Shown here: positions 44,265 to 52,778 of the stretch, one piece after another
How positions within the stretch are numbered: the stretch's first letter is position 1
How the letters are laid out: the number at the start of each line of letters is the position of its first letter
The notes under the pieces: generated by a model
Databases searched by the model: none
Seen by the model: only the letters and a program-made list of their open reading frames with translations
Told to the model about the DNA's origin: nothing
Made by a program: the position numbers and the translations under genes
Assembly (NCBI GenBank): GCA_963713445.1
Contig: CAVQMB010000015.1
Coordinates: forward strand, 62,001 to 126,000
Direction of reading: 5' to 3'
Source: CAVQMB01 sp963713445
GTDB taxonomy: Bacteria > Pseudomonadota > Gammaproteobacteria > Competibacterales > Competibacteraceae
Length of the DNA stretch: 64,000 nucleotides

Positions 44265-45047
44265 ATGTCGAGCCCGCCGCCCAGGCTTAAGCGTTTGAAC
44301 CGCCCGCAACTGGCCGATCGGGCCGCCCAGCACATCAGTGAATGGATTTCCTCGTTGCGGCTGAGGCCGGGAGCGCGGTTGCCCTCTGAGCAGGAACTGA
44401 TGGAGGCGTTGGGCTTGGGTCGGAGTGTGGTCCGCGAAGCGTTGGCAAAACTGAAAGCGGTCGGCATCGTTGAGACATTTCAGGGTCGCGGTGCGTTTGT
44501 AGCCAATGTTCCGTTCGAACTGTTGCGAGATCGCATCAGGCGCTGGCCGCATGGGGCGGTTGAGACAGGCAGGGAGTTGGAATATATCTGGGAACTGCGC
44601 GAAATTTTCGAGGTGGCCATCGCGGAACTCGCGGCTGAGCGGCGTACCGAGCAGGACCTAGAGCAGCTGCAGCAGTGCTGGGACCATATGAATGCCGCAA
44701 TAGGAGCGGGGCGCCAGGGTGTCGAGGAGGATGCCATGTTCCACTACTGCTTGGCACGCGCCACACAAAATCCGGTACTGCTGCAACTGATTGAGGATGT
44801 CTCGCAACTTATCGAGGCAGCGCGGCGGGATTCCCTGAACCGAACGGGACGGCCGGCCGCATCCAACCGGGAGCATGGCGAAATTCTCGCGGCGGTGCGG
44901 GATGCTGATATCGCCCATGCCGGCGTCGCTATGCGGCAGCATCTGGGTAATGGTAGGCGAATCGCAAGCGCGCACACCAATCCGATTCTGGACGATCGGG
45001 AAAATACGGAGGAGAAGCCTATCGGAACTGGAAACAATCCGCCTTGA
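44265..45047 (+). CDS. GntR family (FadR/FCD subfamily) transcriptional regulator
   Basis: A 260-residue regulator with an N-terminal winged helix (LADRAAQHISEWISSLRLRPGARLPSEQELMEALGLGRSVVREALAKLKAVGIVETFQGRGAFVA) and a C-terminal FCD ligand domain (ELREIFEVAIAELAAERRTEQDLEQL, FHYCLARATQNPVLLQLIEDVSQLI, NREHGEILAAVRDADIAHAGVAMRQHL) with metal-ligand histidines. It is the first gene before a ribose-type ABC importer and a sugar-acid enzyme, and such regulators generally respond to the pathway's acid or lactone. Regulation of this cluster is therefore likely, but not proven by the sequence. Confidence 0.9.
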   Translation: MSSPPPRLKRLNRPQLADRAAQHISEWISSLRLRPGARLPSEQELMEALGLGRSVVREALAKLKAVGIVETFQGRGAFVANVPFELLRDRIRRWPHGAVETGRELEYIWELREIFEVAIAELAAERRTEQDLEQLQQCWDHMNAAIGAGRQGVEEDAMFHYCLARATQNPVLLQLIEDVSQLIEAARRDSLNRTGRPAASNREHGEILAAVRDADIAHAGVAMRQHLGNGRRIASAHTNPILDDRENTEEKPIGTGNNPP

Positions 45048-45163
45048 TCGAAGCCCTCTCCCAGTGAGTCCAGCGCGTTCGGAAATGGTTGCTGGCGCTT
45101 CCAGGGTTGTATGCAGGGGCAAGATTCAGCTTGAATCAAACCAATGGTATGGAGGAGAAAATC

Positions 45164-46168
45164 ATGAAGTCGCTTTTGAAGGTTGTCCGGCCGGGAGCGT
45201 TTGCCGTTTTGGCGGCTGCGTCCATTGGCCTGTTGGGTGTGACTGCGCCGGCCAGTGCGCAGAATGCGCAAGCGGAAGGCAAGCACTTAGCGTATCTGAC
45301 CCCAGGCCTGGATCTGCCATTCTGGCGGTACTTGGCGAAGGGTATCAAGGATGAAGCGGCCAAGTATAAGTCTACCGTGACGGTATATGATTCACACAAC
45401 GATGCCGCCACCCAGCTAAAAAACGCGCAGGATGCAATCGCCCGCCATGTCGATGGCATCGTGATTTCGCCGACGACGTCGTCGGCCGCGCCATCAGTGC
45501 TTGCCGCGGCGGCCAAGGCCGGCATTCCCGTCGTTATTGGTGATATTGGGACCACTTCTGGCAAGTACCTGTCGTTCATTATATCCAACAACCACGAAGG
45601 CGCGTATGAGGTCGGCAAAAGGCTCGCCAAAGACCTCAAGGCCAAAGGTTGGGGTAAGGGGCCGGTGGGTTTGGTGACCATATCGCTGGCACGCAACAAC
45701 GGCAAGGCACGTACCAACGGCTTCCGGAAAGCCATGAAGGAGGCCGGTATCAAGGAAGTCGCCCTCTACCAGATGCAGACCTACACCGCCGGCGAGACCT
45801 TCAAGTACGTTCAGGACATGCTGACGGCGCATCCGGATCTGCGTGGCATATTCGTTGAGACCGATACGCCGACATTGGGAGCGGTCCGCGCGATCCAGGC
45901 CAATCATCGCGAAGGCACTGTGCTGCTCGCGGCATTTGATGGCGTGCCCGAGTACATTCCTCTGCTCAAGAATGGCAAGATCGTCGTCGCAGGTATGCAA
46001 CAACCCTATCTTATGGGCGAGCGTTCGGCCCAAGCGCTGTTCGAGCACTTTGCCGGAAAGGTCCCCAAGAAGCATGTTCTTGTGCCGATTCGCATAGTCA
46101 CTAAGGAAAATCTCAACAAGGCATTGCCGGTCATCCGGCGCACCGTGTTCGCTAACGAGCTTAAGTAG
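45164..46168 (+). CDS. ribose-type sugar ABC transporter, periplasmic substrate-binding protein
   Basis: Pentose/hexose-binding protein of the RbsB/type 1 periplasmic family. A signal peptide ends at about residue 33 (GVTAPASA-Q), leaving a 300-residue mature protein. Typical blocks are FWRYLAKGIKDEAAKY, DAIARHVDGIVISPT, GIPVVIGDIG, GVFRKAMKEAGI-like helix RTNGFRKAMKEAG, and FDGVPEYIPLLKNGKIVVAGMQQPYLMGERSAQALFEH. The start is the ATG at 45164 with a strong GGAGGAG; the frame to 45089 is unsupported. It delivers substrate to the ATPase and permease encoded downstream. The substrate is likely a sugar or branched-sugar derivative. Confidence 0.9.
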   Translation: MKSLLKVVRPGAFAVLAAASIGLLGVTAPASAQNAQAEGKHLAYLTPGLDLPFWRYLAKGIKDEAAKYKSTVTVYDSHNDAATQLKNAQDAIARHVDGIVISPTTSSAAPSVLAAAAKAGIPVVIGDIGTTSGKYLSFIISNNHEGAYEVGKRLAKDLKAKGWGKGPVGLVTISLARNNGKARTNGFRKAMKEAGIKEVALYQMQTYTAGETFKYVQDMLTAHPDLRGIFVETDTPTLGAVRAIQANHREGTVLLAAFDGVPEYIPLLKNGKIVVAGMQQPYLMGERSAQALFEHFAGKVPKKHVLVPIRIVTKENLNKALPVIRRTVFANELK

Positions 46169-46306
46169 ATTCCATTGTGCCGATAGGGTTGGTAACGGTC
46201 GGGCAATTTAGCTCAGGTCCGGCCGTGCCAGCCCACGTCTGCTTTATGCGATGCAACATTTGATCCTTAAGGTCTGTTCACTGTCCTGTCGATAGGTGTA
46301 AGGGAA

Positions 46307-48214
46307 ATGGCAAGCGCGCCCGAAGCGCTGTTGCGGGTCAAAGGCATTACCAAGGCTTTCGGTCACACGCAGGCGCTGGCCGGCGCCGAATTTGAACTCC
46401 GCGCGGGGGAAATCCACGCCTTGTGCGGCGCCAATGGCGCCGGCAAGTCTACCCTGTCGCGAATCATCGCGGGCCAGATTACCTGTGATGCCGGCGAAAT
46501 CCTGTACCAGGGTGAGCCGGTCCACTTCGCTTCGGCACGAGACGCGTTGCGGGCCGGCATCTCTGTGGTCATGCAGGAAACCAGCCTATGCCCAGACCTT
46601 TCCGTCCTGGAAAACATCTATCTGCCTGAACTGGGGACATCCGGGCGGCTGTCCTGGAGGACGCTGCGCCGTCAAGCGACTGATCTGTTATACGAACTCG
46701 ATCGCGCTCGGCATATTCAATTGCATGATTTAGTGTCTGATCTGCCCATCGGAACGCGCCAACTGATCGAGATTGCCAAAGCACTGGCACTCAATTCCGA
46801 GGTCATCATATTCGACGAGCCTACGGCTTCATTCTCGCCCCAGGAAGTGGAGAACCTGTTTGATGTGCTGCGTTTGCTGGCACGCCGCGGTAAGGGGCTG
46901 GTGTTTGTGTCGCATCGACTGGAAGAGATCTTTGCCCTGGCCGACCGCGTGACCGTGTTGCGTGATGGCTGTACTGTCGCCAACGGGCACGCCGTGGCGT
47001 CACTGGCTTCCGGCGACCTCATAAGGCTGATGGTGGGTCGGGAACTGACCGATATTTATGCGCACCAGATGGTTTCGACCACCGTCAGTCAGCCCAGTGC
47101 CCGGGCTGTCCTGGAGGTTCGCCATTTGCGCTCAGCACCGGCGGTGCGTGATGTTTCGTTTGTGGTCCAGGCGGGTGAAATACTTGGCCTGGGCGGGCTC
47201 GTGGGTGCCGGGCGGTCGGAAGCAGTGGAATCCATTTTCGGGTTGCGACCGCGAGATAGCGGCGAAATTCTGCTCAACGGTGAGCCTGTGGAGCTGACGA
47301 CGGCGACCGACGCGGTCGCTGCGGGTATCGGCTTCATCGGTGAGGACCGGCGGCGTCAAGGTATCGCACCCGACATAACAGTCGAAGAGAACCTCATGCT
47401 GGCGCATCTCGGCCAGTACCGCGGCCTGGGCCGGGGTTACCGGAAACATAGTGCGGCCGTCGCGAAGTTGCTCGAGAGTTTGGGGCTACCGGATCGGCGG
47501 ATTCTGCGCGCAGGAATCCTCGACCTGAGCGGTGGCCAACAGCAGAAGGTGATACTGGCCCGCTGGTTGCTGCTTAAGCCGAAGGTGTTGATCCTCGATG
47601 AACCCACCCGTGGCGTGGATATCGGCACCCGCAGCAGCATTTATGAAATCCTGCGCCGGATTGCCGCGGACGGCATGGCCGTGATCGTGGTGTCATCGGA
47701 TTTCGAGGAGATTCTCGGTCTGTGTGACCGCATTGTCATTGTCAGCGACGGAGCGACAGTGACGGACATTCCGGCGGGCTACCTTGATGTCGAAAAGCTC
47801 ACGATGTTCGCCGCGCCACGAACTTCTGCCGAGGCTACTCAGACGTTGCTCAAACGGTTAACTGACCACTTTGGTGGCATGGCCTACTGGGTCAATGTTG
47901 ATGCCGACCGGGCTTATTGTTTCGATAGCGTGTCGGGCGACAACCGGGTCGAGACCGGACTTACACGTGGCCGCTTTCCGCTGATTAGCGAGACCCGTAT
48001 TCCAACCGTATTGACCCGTTCCGCGGGCGACTTCATTACTGACGACCCGTTGGCATCCGTGCTGATGCCGCTCAGGAGTCAACGCGGCCATGACCTCGGT
48101 TTCGTCGGCTTGAGTGTGGCACGGACCCGACAACCCACGGTCGCGGCGGTAACGGCACTTATTGACGCCTGGAAGGCCGAGGTGGGCCTGGGCTCTGCCA
48201 GTACGGCAACTTGA
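46307..48214 (+). CDS. ribose-type sugar ABC transporter ATPase with extra C-terminal domain
   Basis: Duplicated ATPase of the RbsA/MglA family, energising the importer. The first half has Walker A GANGAGKST (41-49) but the degenerate signature LPIGTRQLIE; the second half has the degenerate Walker A GLVGAGRSE but the good signature LSGGQQQK and LILDEPTRGVDIGTRSSIYEI. Both features are normal for this family. The unusual part is length: 635 residues against about 500. Beyond residue 505 a tail of about 130 reads LLKRLTDHFGGMAYWVNVDADRAYCFDS and, later, LASVLMPLRSQRGHDLGFVGLSVAR, with a GAF-like pattern. It follows the binding-protein gene after 138 bases and precedes the permease. Confidence 0.92.
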   Translation: MASAPEALLRVKGITKAFGHTQALAGAEFELRAGEIHALCGANGAGKSTLSRIIAGQITCDAGEILYQGEPVHFASARDALRAGISVVMQETSLCPDLSVLENIYLPELGTSGRLSWRTLRRQATDLLYELDRARHIQLHDLVSDLPIGTRQLIEIAKALALNSEVIIFDEPTASFSPQEVENLFDVLRLLARRGKGLVFVSHRLEEIFALADRVTVLRDGCTVANGHAVASLASGDLIRLMVGRELTDIYAHQMVSTTVSQPSARAVLEVRHLRSAPAVRDVSFVVQAGEILGLGGLVGAGRSEAVESIFGLRPRDSGEILLNGEPVELTTATDAVAAGIGFIGEDRRRQGIAPDITVEENLMLAHLGQYRGLGRGYRKHSAAVAKLLESLGLPDRRILRAGILDLSGGQQQKVILARWLLLKPKVLILDEPTRGVDIGTRSSIYEILRRIAADGMAVIVVSSDFEEILGLCDRIVIVSDGATVTDIPAGYLDVEKLTMFAAPRTSAEATQTLLKRLTDHFGGMAYWVNVDADRAYCFDSVSGDNRVETGLTRGRFPLISETRIPTVLTRSAGDFITDDPLASVLMPLRSQRGHDLGFVGLSVARTRQPTVAAVTALIDAWKAEVGLGSASTAT

Positions 48215-48264
48215 GGTGGCGGGGCACGAAACCGTGCTGTTACCGGGTACATGATTGGTGCAGT

Positions 48265-48288
48265 GTGGGCGCCGCTGGTGGCGCCCAC
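48265..48288 (+). other. hairpin in the ATPase-permease gap
   Basis: Perfect 9-bp stem GTGGGCGCC/GGCGCCCAC with a 6-base loop (GCTGGT), 24 bases before the permease start. No T-run follows, so it is more likely to affect message stability or ribosome access than to terminate. Confidence 0.45.
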
Positions 48289-48311
48289 CTGGTTTGCGGG
48301 AGAGCGTATAA

Positions 48312-49310
48312 ATGCAGAGTCTTGGTGTATCCGACCAGGGTCGCCGTCCCAGCATGGTGGCGTTGTTAGTTGCGGCGGTTCGACATCTGGAAGTGCGTAT
48401 GCTGCTTGTGTTACTTGCACTCGGTGCGGGGTTATCGATTGTTTCGCCGTACTTCCTGACGGTTAGCAACCTGTTCAACATTATGGATCAGTCGGTGGTG
48501 ACCGGTATTGCAGCAATCGGCCAGACGCTGGTGATCCTGGTTGCCGGTATCGACCTGTCGGTGGGGTCACTGGTTGGCGTGACCGGTGTCGTGCTGGGGC
48601 TGTCGCTGGCTCCGTTTGGTATGGTGGGCGGTATTGTCGCGGCCTTGCTAGCCGGCGCGTTCGCCGGCTTCATCAATGGATTCATCGTCACCAAGGGCCG
48701 CGTAGCCGCCTTCATCGTTACTCTTGGGATGCTGTCGATTGGCCGCAGCATGGCGTATATCCTCAGCAACCAGAGTTCCATTACCGTGCCCATGGATTTC
48801 GGCATTATAGCCAGCGGGCACGTACTGGGCCTGCCGTTCAACGTGCTGGCGCTGATCCTGCTGTATCTCGCAACCTGGCTGTATCTGACGTATACGAAGG
48901 GAGGGCGCACGCTGTATGCCCTGGGTTCGAATGCCGAGGCAGCCCGTGTCGCGGGCCTGCGGGTGGACCGTTACCGCATCCTGGCTTATGTGGTGTCAGG
49001 GGTGACCAGCGCCATCGCCGCCGTATTTCTGTCGGCCCGGGTGTTGTCCATTGATCCGATTGCCGGCACGGGCCTGGAACTGGACACGATTGCCGCCGTG
49101 GTTATTGGTGGTGCCAGCCTTTTCGGCGGTCGCGCCTCGGTCATCGGTACGCTGATTGGTGGCGTTATCATGGTCCTGATACGCAACGGCCTGAATCTGC
49201 TTGATGTGTCGCCTTACTGGCAGGGTACCGCAATTGGCTCCATCATTATCGCTGCGGTGCTGCTCGAGCGGCTGTTCGGCTCCGACCATGGTGCCGGGCG
49301 TGGACGATAA
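48312..49310 (+). CDS. ribose-type sugar ABC transporter permease
   Basis: Membrane-spanning subunit of the RbsC/BPD_transp_2 family, 332 residues and about ten hydrophobic segments. Family blocks are IAAIGQTLVILVAGIDLSVGSLVG, GFINGFIVTKGRVAAFIVTLGML, the ATPase-coupling region TLYALGSNAEAARVAGLRVDRYRI and GLELDTIAAVVIGGASLFGGRASVIGTLIGGVIM. GGGAGAG precedes the ATG. It should pair as a dimer with the preceding ATPase. The frame keeps normal start and length. Confidence 0.93.
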   Translation: MQSLGVSDQGRRPSMVALLVAAVRHLEVRMLLVLLALGAGLSIVSPYFLTVSNLFNIMDQSVVTGIAAIGQTLVILVAGIDLSVGSLVGVTGVVLGLSLAPFGMVGGIVAALLAGAFAGFINGFIVTKGRVAAFIVTLGMLSIGRSMAYILSNQSSITVPMDFGIIASGHVLGLPFNVLALILLYLATWLYLTYTKGGRTLYALGSNAEAARVAGLRVDRYRILAYVVSGVTSAIAAVFLSARVLSIDPIAGTGLELDTIAAVVIGGASLFGGRASVIGTLIGGVIMVLIRNGLNLLDVSPYWQGTAIGSIIIAAVLLERLFGSDHGAGRGR

Positions 49311-49382
49311 GGCATTGGCGGACGTTATGAATGCTGTTTAACCGACAGCATGCTTTGTGCGGTTGCTATTCGGAGGAACACC

Positions 49383-51365
49383 ATGTCGAACCGAGAGCCA
49401 TCTGTTGCCATCAAATTATTCGGTACCGAAACCCCTGATACCCGCGGTCGCCAACTGACGGCCGGACCGCTGAGCGTGGAGCTGGATAACGGCGCGGTCC
49501 GCTATATTCGGTACCAGGGTGTCGAAGTTTTGCGCGGCATCGGATTCCTGGTGCGCGACGAGAATTGGGGGACCTATCCGGCAACCATCGATAAGCTAAA
49601 CGTCAGCGATACCGAGACCGGTTTCGAAGTCAGTTACGACGCTTACTGCGGCGACGCTAGCCGACGGATTGGTTACCAGGCACGGATTACTGCCGATCGT
49701 TCGGGTGAACTCCTGTTCGATGTGATCGCGACGCCGGACACCGATTTCCCTACCAATCGTACCGGCTTTGTGGTTCTGCATCCGGTCGGGTGCAGTGGTC
49801 GTCCGGTGGCGGTCCAGCATGTGGACGGCCGCCGCGAGCAGGCTCGATTTCCCGAGATTATCGATCCACTGCAACCGTTCCTGGAAATCCGCTCATTGAC
49901 CCACGAGGTCATGCCCGGAATCACCGCAACCTGCGAAATGACTGGCGATACTTTTGAGATGGAGGATCATCGCAACTGGACCGATGCATCCTATAAGACG
50001 TACTGCCGGCCGCTGGCGTTGCCCTGGCCTTACACCCTGAAGCGTGGAGAGGCGGTTCACCAGACGGTACGTCTGGTCATGGCAGGCGTGACTCGCCCCG
50101 GGAGCGAACCAGCGACGGGGTTGGGTCAGCGCATCGAGCTGGGTGCGGTGAGTGAGCAGCGCCTGCCGGAGATTGGCCTGGGCGTGCCTGCGAGCGAGGT
50201 GCGACATGCGCTGGCCGAAGCCGATGTGCTGAAACGGTTGGCTCTGCACTTGCTGGTGTGTCAGTTTGATCCACGCCAGGGTCATGATGAAAAGGTGCTG
50301 CGTGACTATCAGGCCCTCGGCGAGCACTTGGACGCGGCTCGGGTGCTGGAAATTGTCCTGCCGTGTAACGATGAGCCGGCAAATGAATTGCGGGCTATCG
50401 CCAGCCAAGTGGCCGCCAGTGGGATTGACTTGGCGGCGATAACGGTTTCGCCGGCGGTTGATATGAAGGCCGTGTTGCCGGGTAGTGCACCACCACGCGT
50501 GCCGCCGCTGGAATCAATTTACCAGGCGGCACGCCAGGCGTTTCCGGATACGCCGCTAGGGGGTGGGACATACGCCTTTTTCACTGAGCTGAATCGCAAG
50601 CGTCCGCCGCTCGACGCGCTTGACTTTGTTAGCTTTACTACCGGGCCGATCACTCATGCGGCTGATGATCGGTCGGTGATGGAAACGTTGAGCGCACTTC
50701 CCTACGTCAGCCAGTCTGTCAAGATGTTCATCGGGGATCGGCCGTTTCGGGTGGGCCCCAGCGGCATCGGCGCCCGGGACAATCCTTATGGTGACAGTGT
50801 AACGTCTAACCCTGATAACCTACGTCTTTGTCTGGCCGAAATGGACCCGCGTCAGCGGGGAATTTTTGGTGCGGCGTGGACACTGGGATATCTGGCCGCC
50901 TTCGCTCGTGGCGGTGCTGCGGCAGTTTCGATGAATGCGCCTACCGGTCCGCGCGGGCTCATCTACCGCAGGGCTGACTATGAGCAGCCCTATTTCGATG
51001 AGCCTGGTTCGGGCAGTGTGTATCCGGTATTTCATGTGCTGCGCGATCTGGCGCGGGCGGCAGGTCAATCGCTGGTGGCGGTGACTGGCACTGATCCGGC
51101 GGGGCTGGCAACCCTGGCCTGCCGGGACGACGATGGTCGGATTACAGTTTGGCTCGCTAATCTACGGGATCACGCGTTTGAAGTGACGGTTTCCGGTCGC
51201 GACATGGCCGGCTCAAGCCTCCGCCGGCTGGATCAGGACACGTTTATAGCGGCGACGCAAGATCCTGCCGGGATACCGCTGTCGAAAGATGTGGTAACCG
51301 GCGACGGCCGTTGCAATGTGGGACCCTACGGTATCCTCCGGATCGACATTCCGGCCATTGGATGA
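49383..51365 (+). CDS. D-apionate lactonase (ApnL)-like protein
   Basis: A 660-residue protein that I associate, from memory of the sequence pattern, with the ApnL family described in D-apiose catabolism, which opens apionolactone. Characteristic stretches are LTAGPLSVELDNGAVRYIRYQGVEVLRGIGFLVRDENWGTY, NRTGFVVLHPVG, VQHVDGRREQARFPEIIDPLQPF, DTFEMEDHRNWTDASYKTYCRPLALPWPY and GGGTYAFFTELNRKRPP. It is an N-terminal beta-rich domain followed by a TIM-barrel-like part. The ATG at 49383 has GGAGGAACACC upstream. Position after the importer genes supports a sugar-acid or lactone role. No other apiose pathway genes are in the window. Family assignment should be checked; the protein could be a related lactonase of other substrate. 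Confidence 0.6.
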   Translation: MSNREPSVAIKLFGTETPDTRGRQLTAGPLSVELDNGAVRYIRYQGVEVLRGIGFLVRDENWGTYPATIDKLNVSDTETGFEVSYDAYCGDASRRIGYQARITADRSGELLFDVIATPDTDFPTNRTGFVVLHPVGCSGRPVAVQHVDGRREQARFPEIIDPLQPFLEIRSLTHEVMPGITATCEMTGDTFEMEDHRNWTDASYKTYCRPLALPWPYTLKRGEAVHQTVRLVMAGVTRPGSEPATGLGQRIELGAVSEQRLPEIGLGVPASEVRHALAEADVLKRLALHLLVCQFDPRQGHDEKVLRDYQALGEHLDAARVLEIVLPCNDEPANELRAIASQVAASGIDLAAITVSPAVDMKAVLPGSAPPRVPPLESIYQAARQAFPDTPLGGGTYAFFTELNRKRPPLDALDFVSFTTGPITHAADDRSVMETLSALPYVSQSVKMFIGDRPFRVGPSGIGARDNPYGDSVTSNPDNLRLCLAEMDPRQRGIFGAAWTLGYLAAFARGGAAAVSMNAPTGPRGLIYRRADYEQPYFDEPGSGSVYPVFHVLRDLARAAGQSLVAVTGTDPAGLATLACRDDDGRITVWLANLRDHAFEVTVSGRDMAGSSLRRLDQDTFIAATQDPAGIPLSKDVVTGDGRCNVGPYGILRIDIPAIG

Positions 51366-51493
51366 AGCGCCCCGTGGACGCGGGTTCCGGCCCGGCGACA
51401 GCGAAGGCAATGTCTATTCGATATCGGAATAAGCCTTGCGCTTTGCGCCGGCGGCAGTGCGTTGGCGGAGATATCAGATTTCCAGCTTAAGGC

Positions 51494-52216
51494 TCAGCGC
51501 ATGCTCGCTGACAGAGGAGTGACCTGATGGGCAAACTCGCGCAGGCGGGCAGTGTCATGTATGCCGACACTGCGACCCTGCAGCGTGACGATACCGGCGC
51601 GCGCCAGACTGTTTAGAATTCGCGAGAAGGTCTCCGGGGTTATCGATAGGCGCGAGGCGATGCTCTGCTTGGGCACCGCCAGGTCGATGACCGCGGATTC
51701 GGCGCGCGAATTGGGTAGCCGCTCCAGTAAATAGCCGACCACCCGCAGGGTGGCGTTTTGCAGAGTCAATTTGTCAATCTCGTTGACCTGCTGGTGCAAC
51801 CGCATGCTGAGTTTGCCGAGCAGTACCAGGCACAAATCGTTCGAGCCACGTAGCAGAGTGAGCAGGGTGTTATTGTCGAAGCCGTATAGCACACTGTCAG
51901 TGAGCGCGGCGGCGTTGACGGGGTAACGTTTCTGCGGCAGAAACGGCACGGCTTCGGCGAACAGCTTGCCGGGCCCCATCAGCTCGATGATCTTTTCGTG
52001 ACCCTCGGGGGATACCCGGAACAGCTTGATCTGGCCCTTGAGCAGGAGATAGAAGCGTTCGGCTGGCTGGCCAAGGTCGAACAACCGGCCACCCTCGTCG
52101 AGCGAAATGACACGGGTCGTGGCGAGTACCTGCTGCAGTTGCTGGTCGTCGAGAATACTGAAGAATTGAAGTTGCCTGACCCGTTCCGGGTCGACCGCGA
52201 GACGTTTGTCGGACAT
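51494..52216 (-). CDS. dnr: Crp/Fnr family regulator of the DNR type
   Basis: Dimeric activator of 240 residues: cyclic-nucleotide-binding-like sensor (about 15-130, PAERFYLLLKGQIKLFRVSPEGHEKIIELMGPGKLFAEAVPFL), long dimer helix and winged helix near 183-203 (PKQSIASRLSITPETFSRIL). The recognition helix has Glu195, Ser198 and Arg199 as in FNR, predicting TTGAT-N4-ATCAA sites. N-terminal FNR cysteines are missing; the only cysteine is Cys129. This fits DNR, which senses NO through haem in P. aeruginosa. A perfect box lies 69 bases before its start codon, so it may autoregulate. Neighbours nnrS and narGHJI fit nitrogen-oxide respiration. Confidence 0.85.
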   Translation of the reverse strand: MSDKRLAVDPERVRQLQFFSILDDQQLQQVLATTRVISLDEGGRLFDLGQPAERFYLLLKGQIKLFRVSPEGHEKIIELMGPGKLFAEAVPFLPQKRYPVNAAALTDSVLYGFDNNTLLTLLRGSNDLCLVLLGKLSMRLHQQVNEIDKLTLQNATLRVVGYLLERLPNSRAESAVIDLAVPKQSIASRLSITPETFSRILNSLARAGIVTLQGRSVGIHDTARLREFAHQVTPLSASMR

Positions 52217-52278
52217 ATTTGGTGTTGGGGGATTGCCGCTGTACCGGGTTGCGAGTGCCTAAGGATACACGACGGCGG

Positions 52279-52292
52279 TTGATTTGGATCAA
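52279..52292. promoter_or_regulatory. FNR/DNR box upstream of dnr
   Basis: Perfect TTGAT-TTGG-ATCAA centred 69.5 bases upstream of the dnr start codon, nearly the same distance as at nnrS. No clear -10 hexamer sits at the class II position, so the mode of action is open. Confidence 0.65.
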
Positions 52293-52373
52293 ACTTCGTC
52301 CTGGTCGCAGGATTGCAATGTTATCGCGCCGGCGAGGCTAGTGCCCTAGTGTCGGGTCACGGTACGAGCGGTT

Positions 52374-52778
52374 TTAGCCGAGTCTGAACAGATGTCCCAA
52401 AACGGGCGGTAGCACGGATTGACTGCGCGCAACCAGTACGATATAGCCGAATGTCGCCAGTGCCAGCAACCAGGCAACAGTGCGAACCGGTTTGGTACGG
52501 CCGCGTTTAAGCGCGACTGTGCCGAGCAGTATGTAGACTGTCAACGCAACCACTTTGGCGGTCAACCAACTGTCGGCGAAAGGATACTGCCCGATCAGCA
52601 GTGCCAGGCTAACGCCGCTGGCCAGTAGCAGCGTATCGATCAGGTGAGGTATCACCTTGACCCAGCGCTGCTGTAACCGTGGAGAGTCGACCAGCATCCA
52701 CAGGCCACGCAGGATGAACAGGCTACCACTCAAGGTGACCATAGTGATATGCAAGCGTAGCAGCAGCAGGAACGTCAC
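52374..52778 (-). CDS. SirB2-like membrane protein
   Basis: Small integral membrane protein of 134 residues with four hydrophobic segments (LLLRLHITMVTLSGSLFILRGL, VIPHLIDTLLLASGVSLALLIG, LTAKVVALTVYILLGTVAL, TVAWLLALATFGYIVLVA). It matches the SirB2 family (HxxxHxxDTLLL-type core PHLIDTLLL), whose function is unclear despite its naming after an invasion regulator. Its start overlaps nnrS by four bases, so the two form a unit, which suggests a role linked to nitrogen-oxide metabolism here. Confidence 0.8.
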   Translation of the reverse strand: MTFLLLLRLHITMVTLSGSLFILRGLWMLVDSPRLQQRWVKVIPHLIDTLLLASGVSLALLIGQYPFADSWLTAKVVALTVYILLGTVALKRGRTKPVRTVAWLLALATFGYIVLVARSQSVLPPVLGHLFRLG

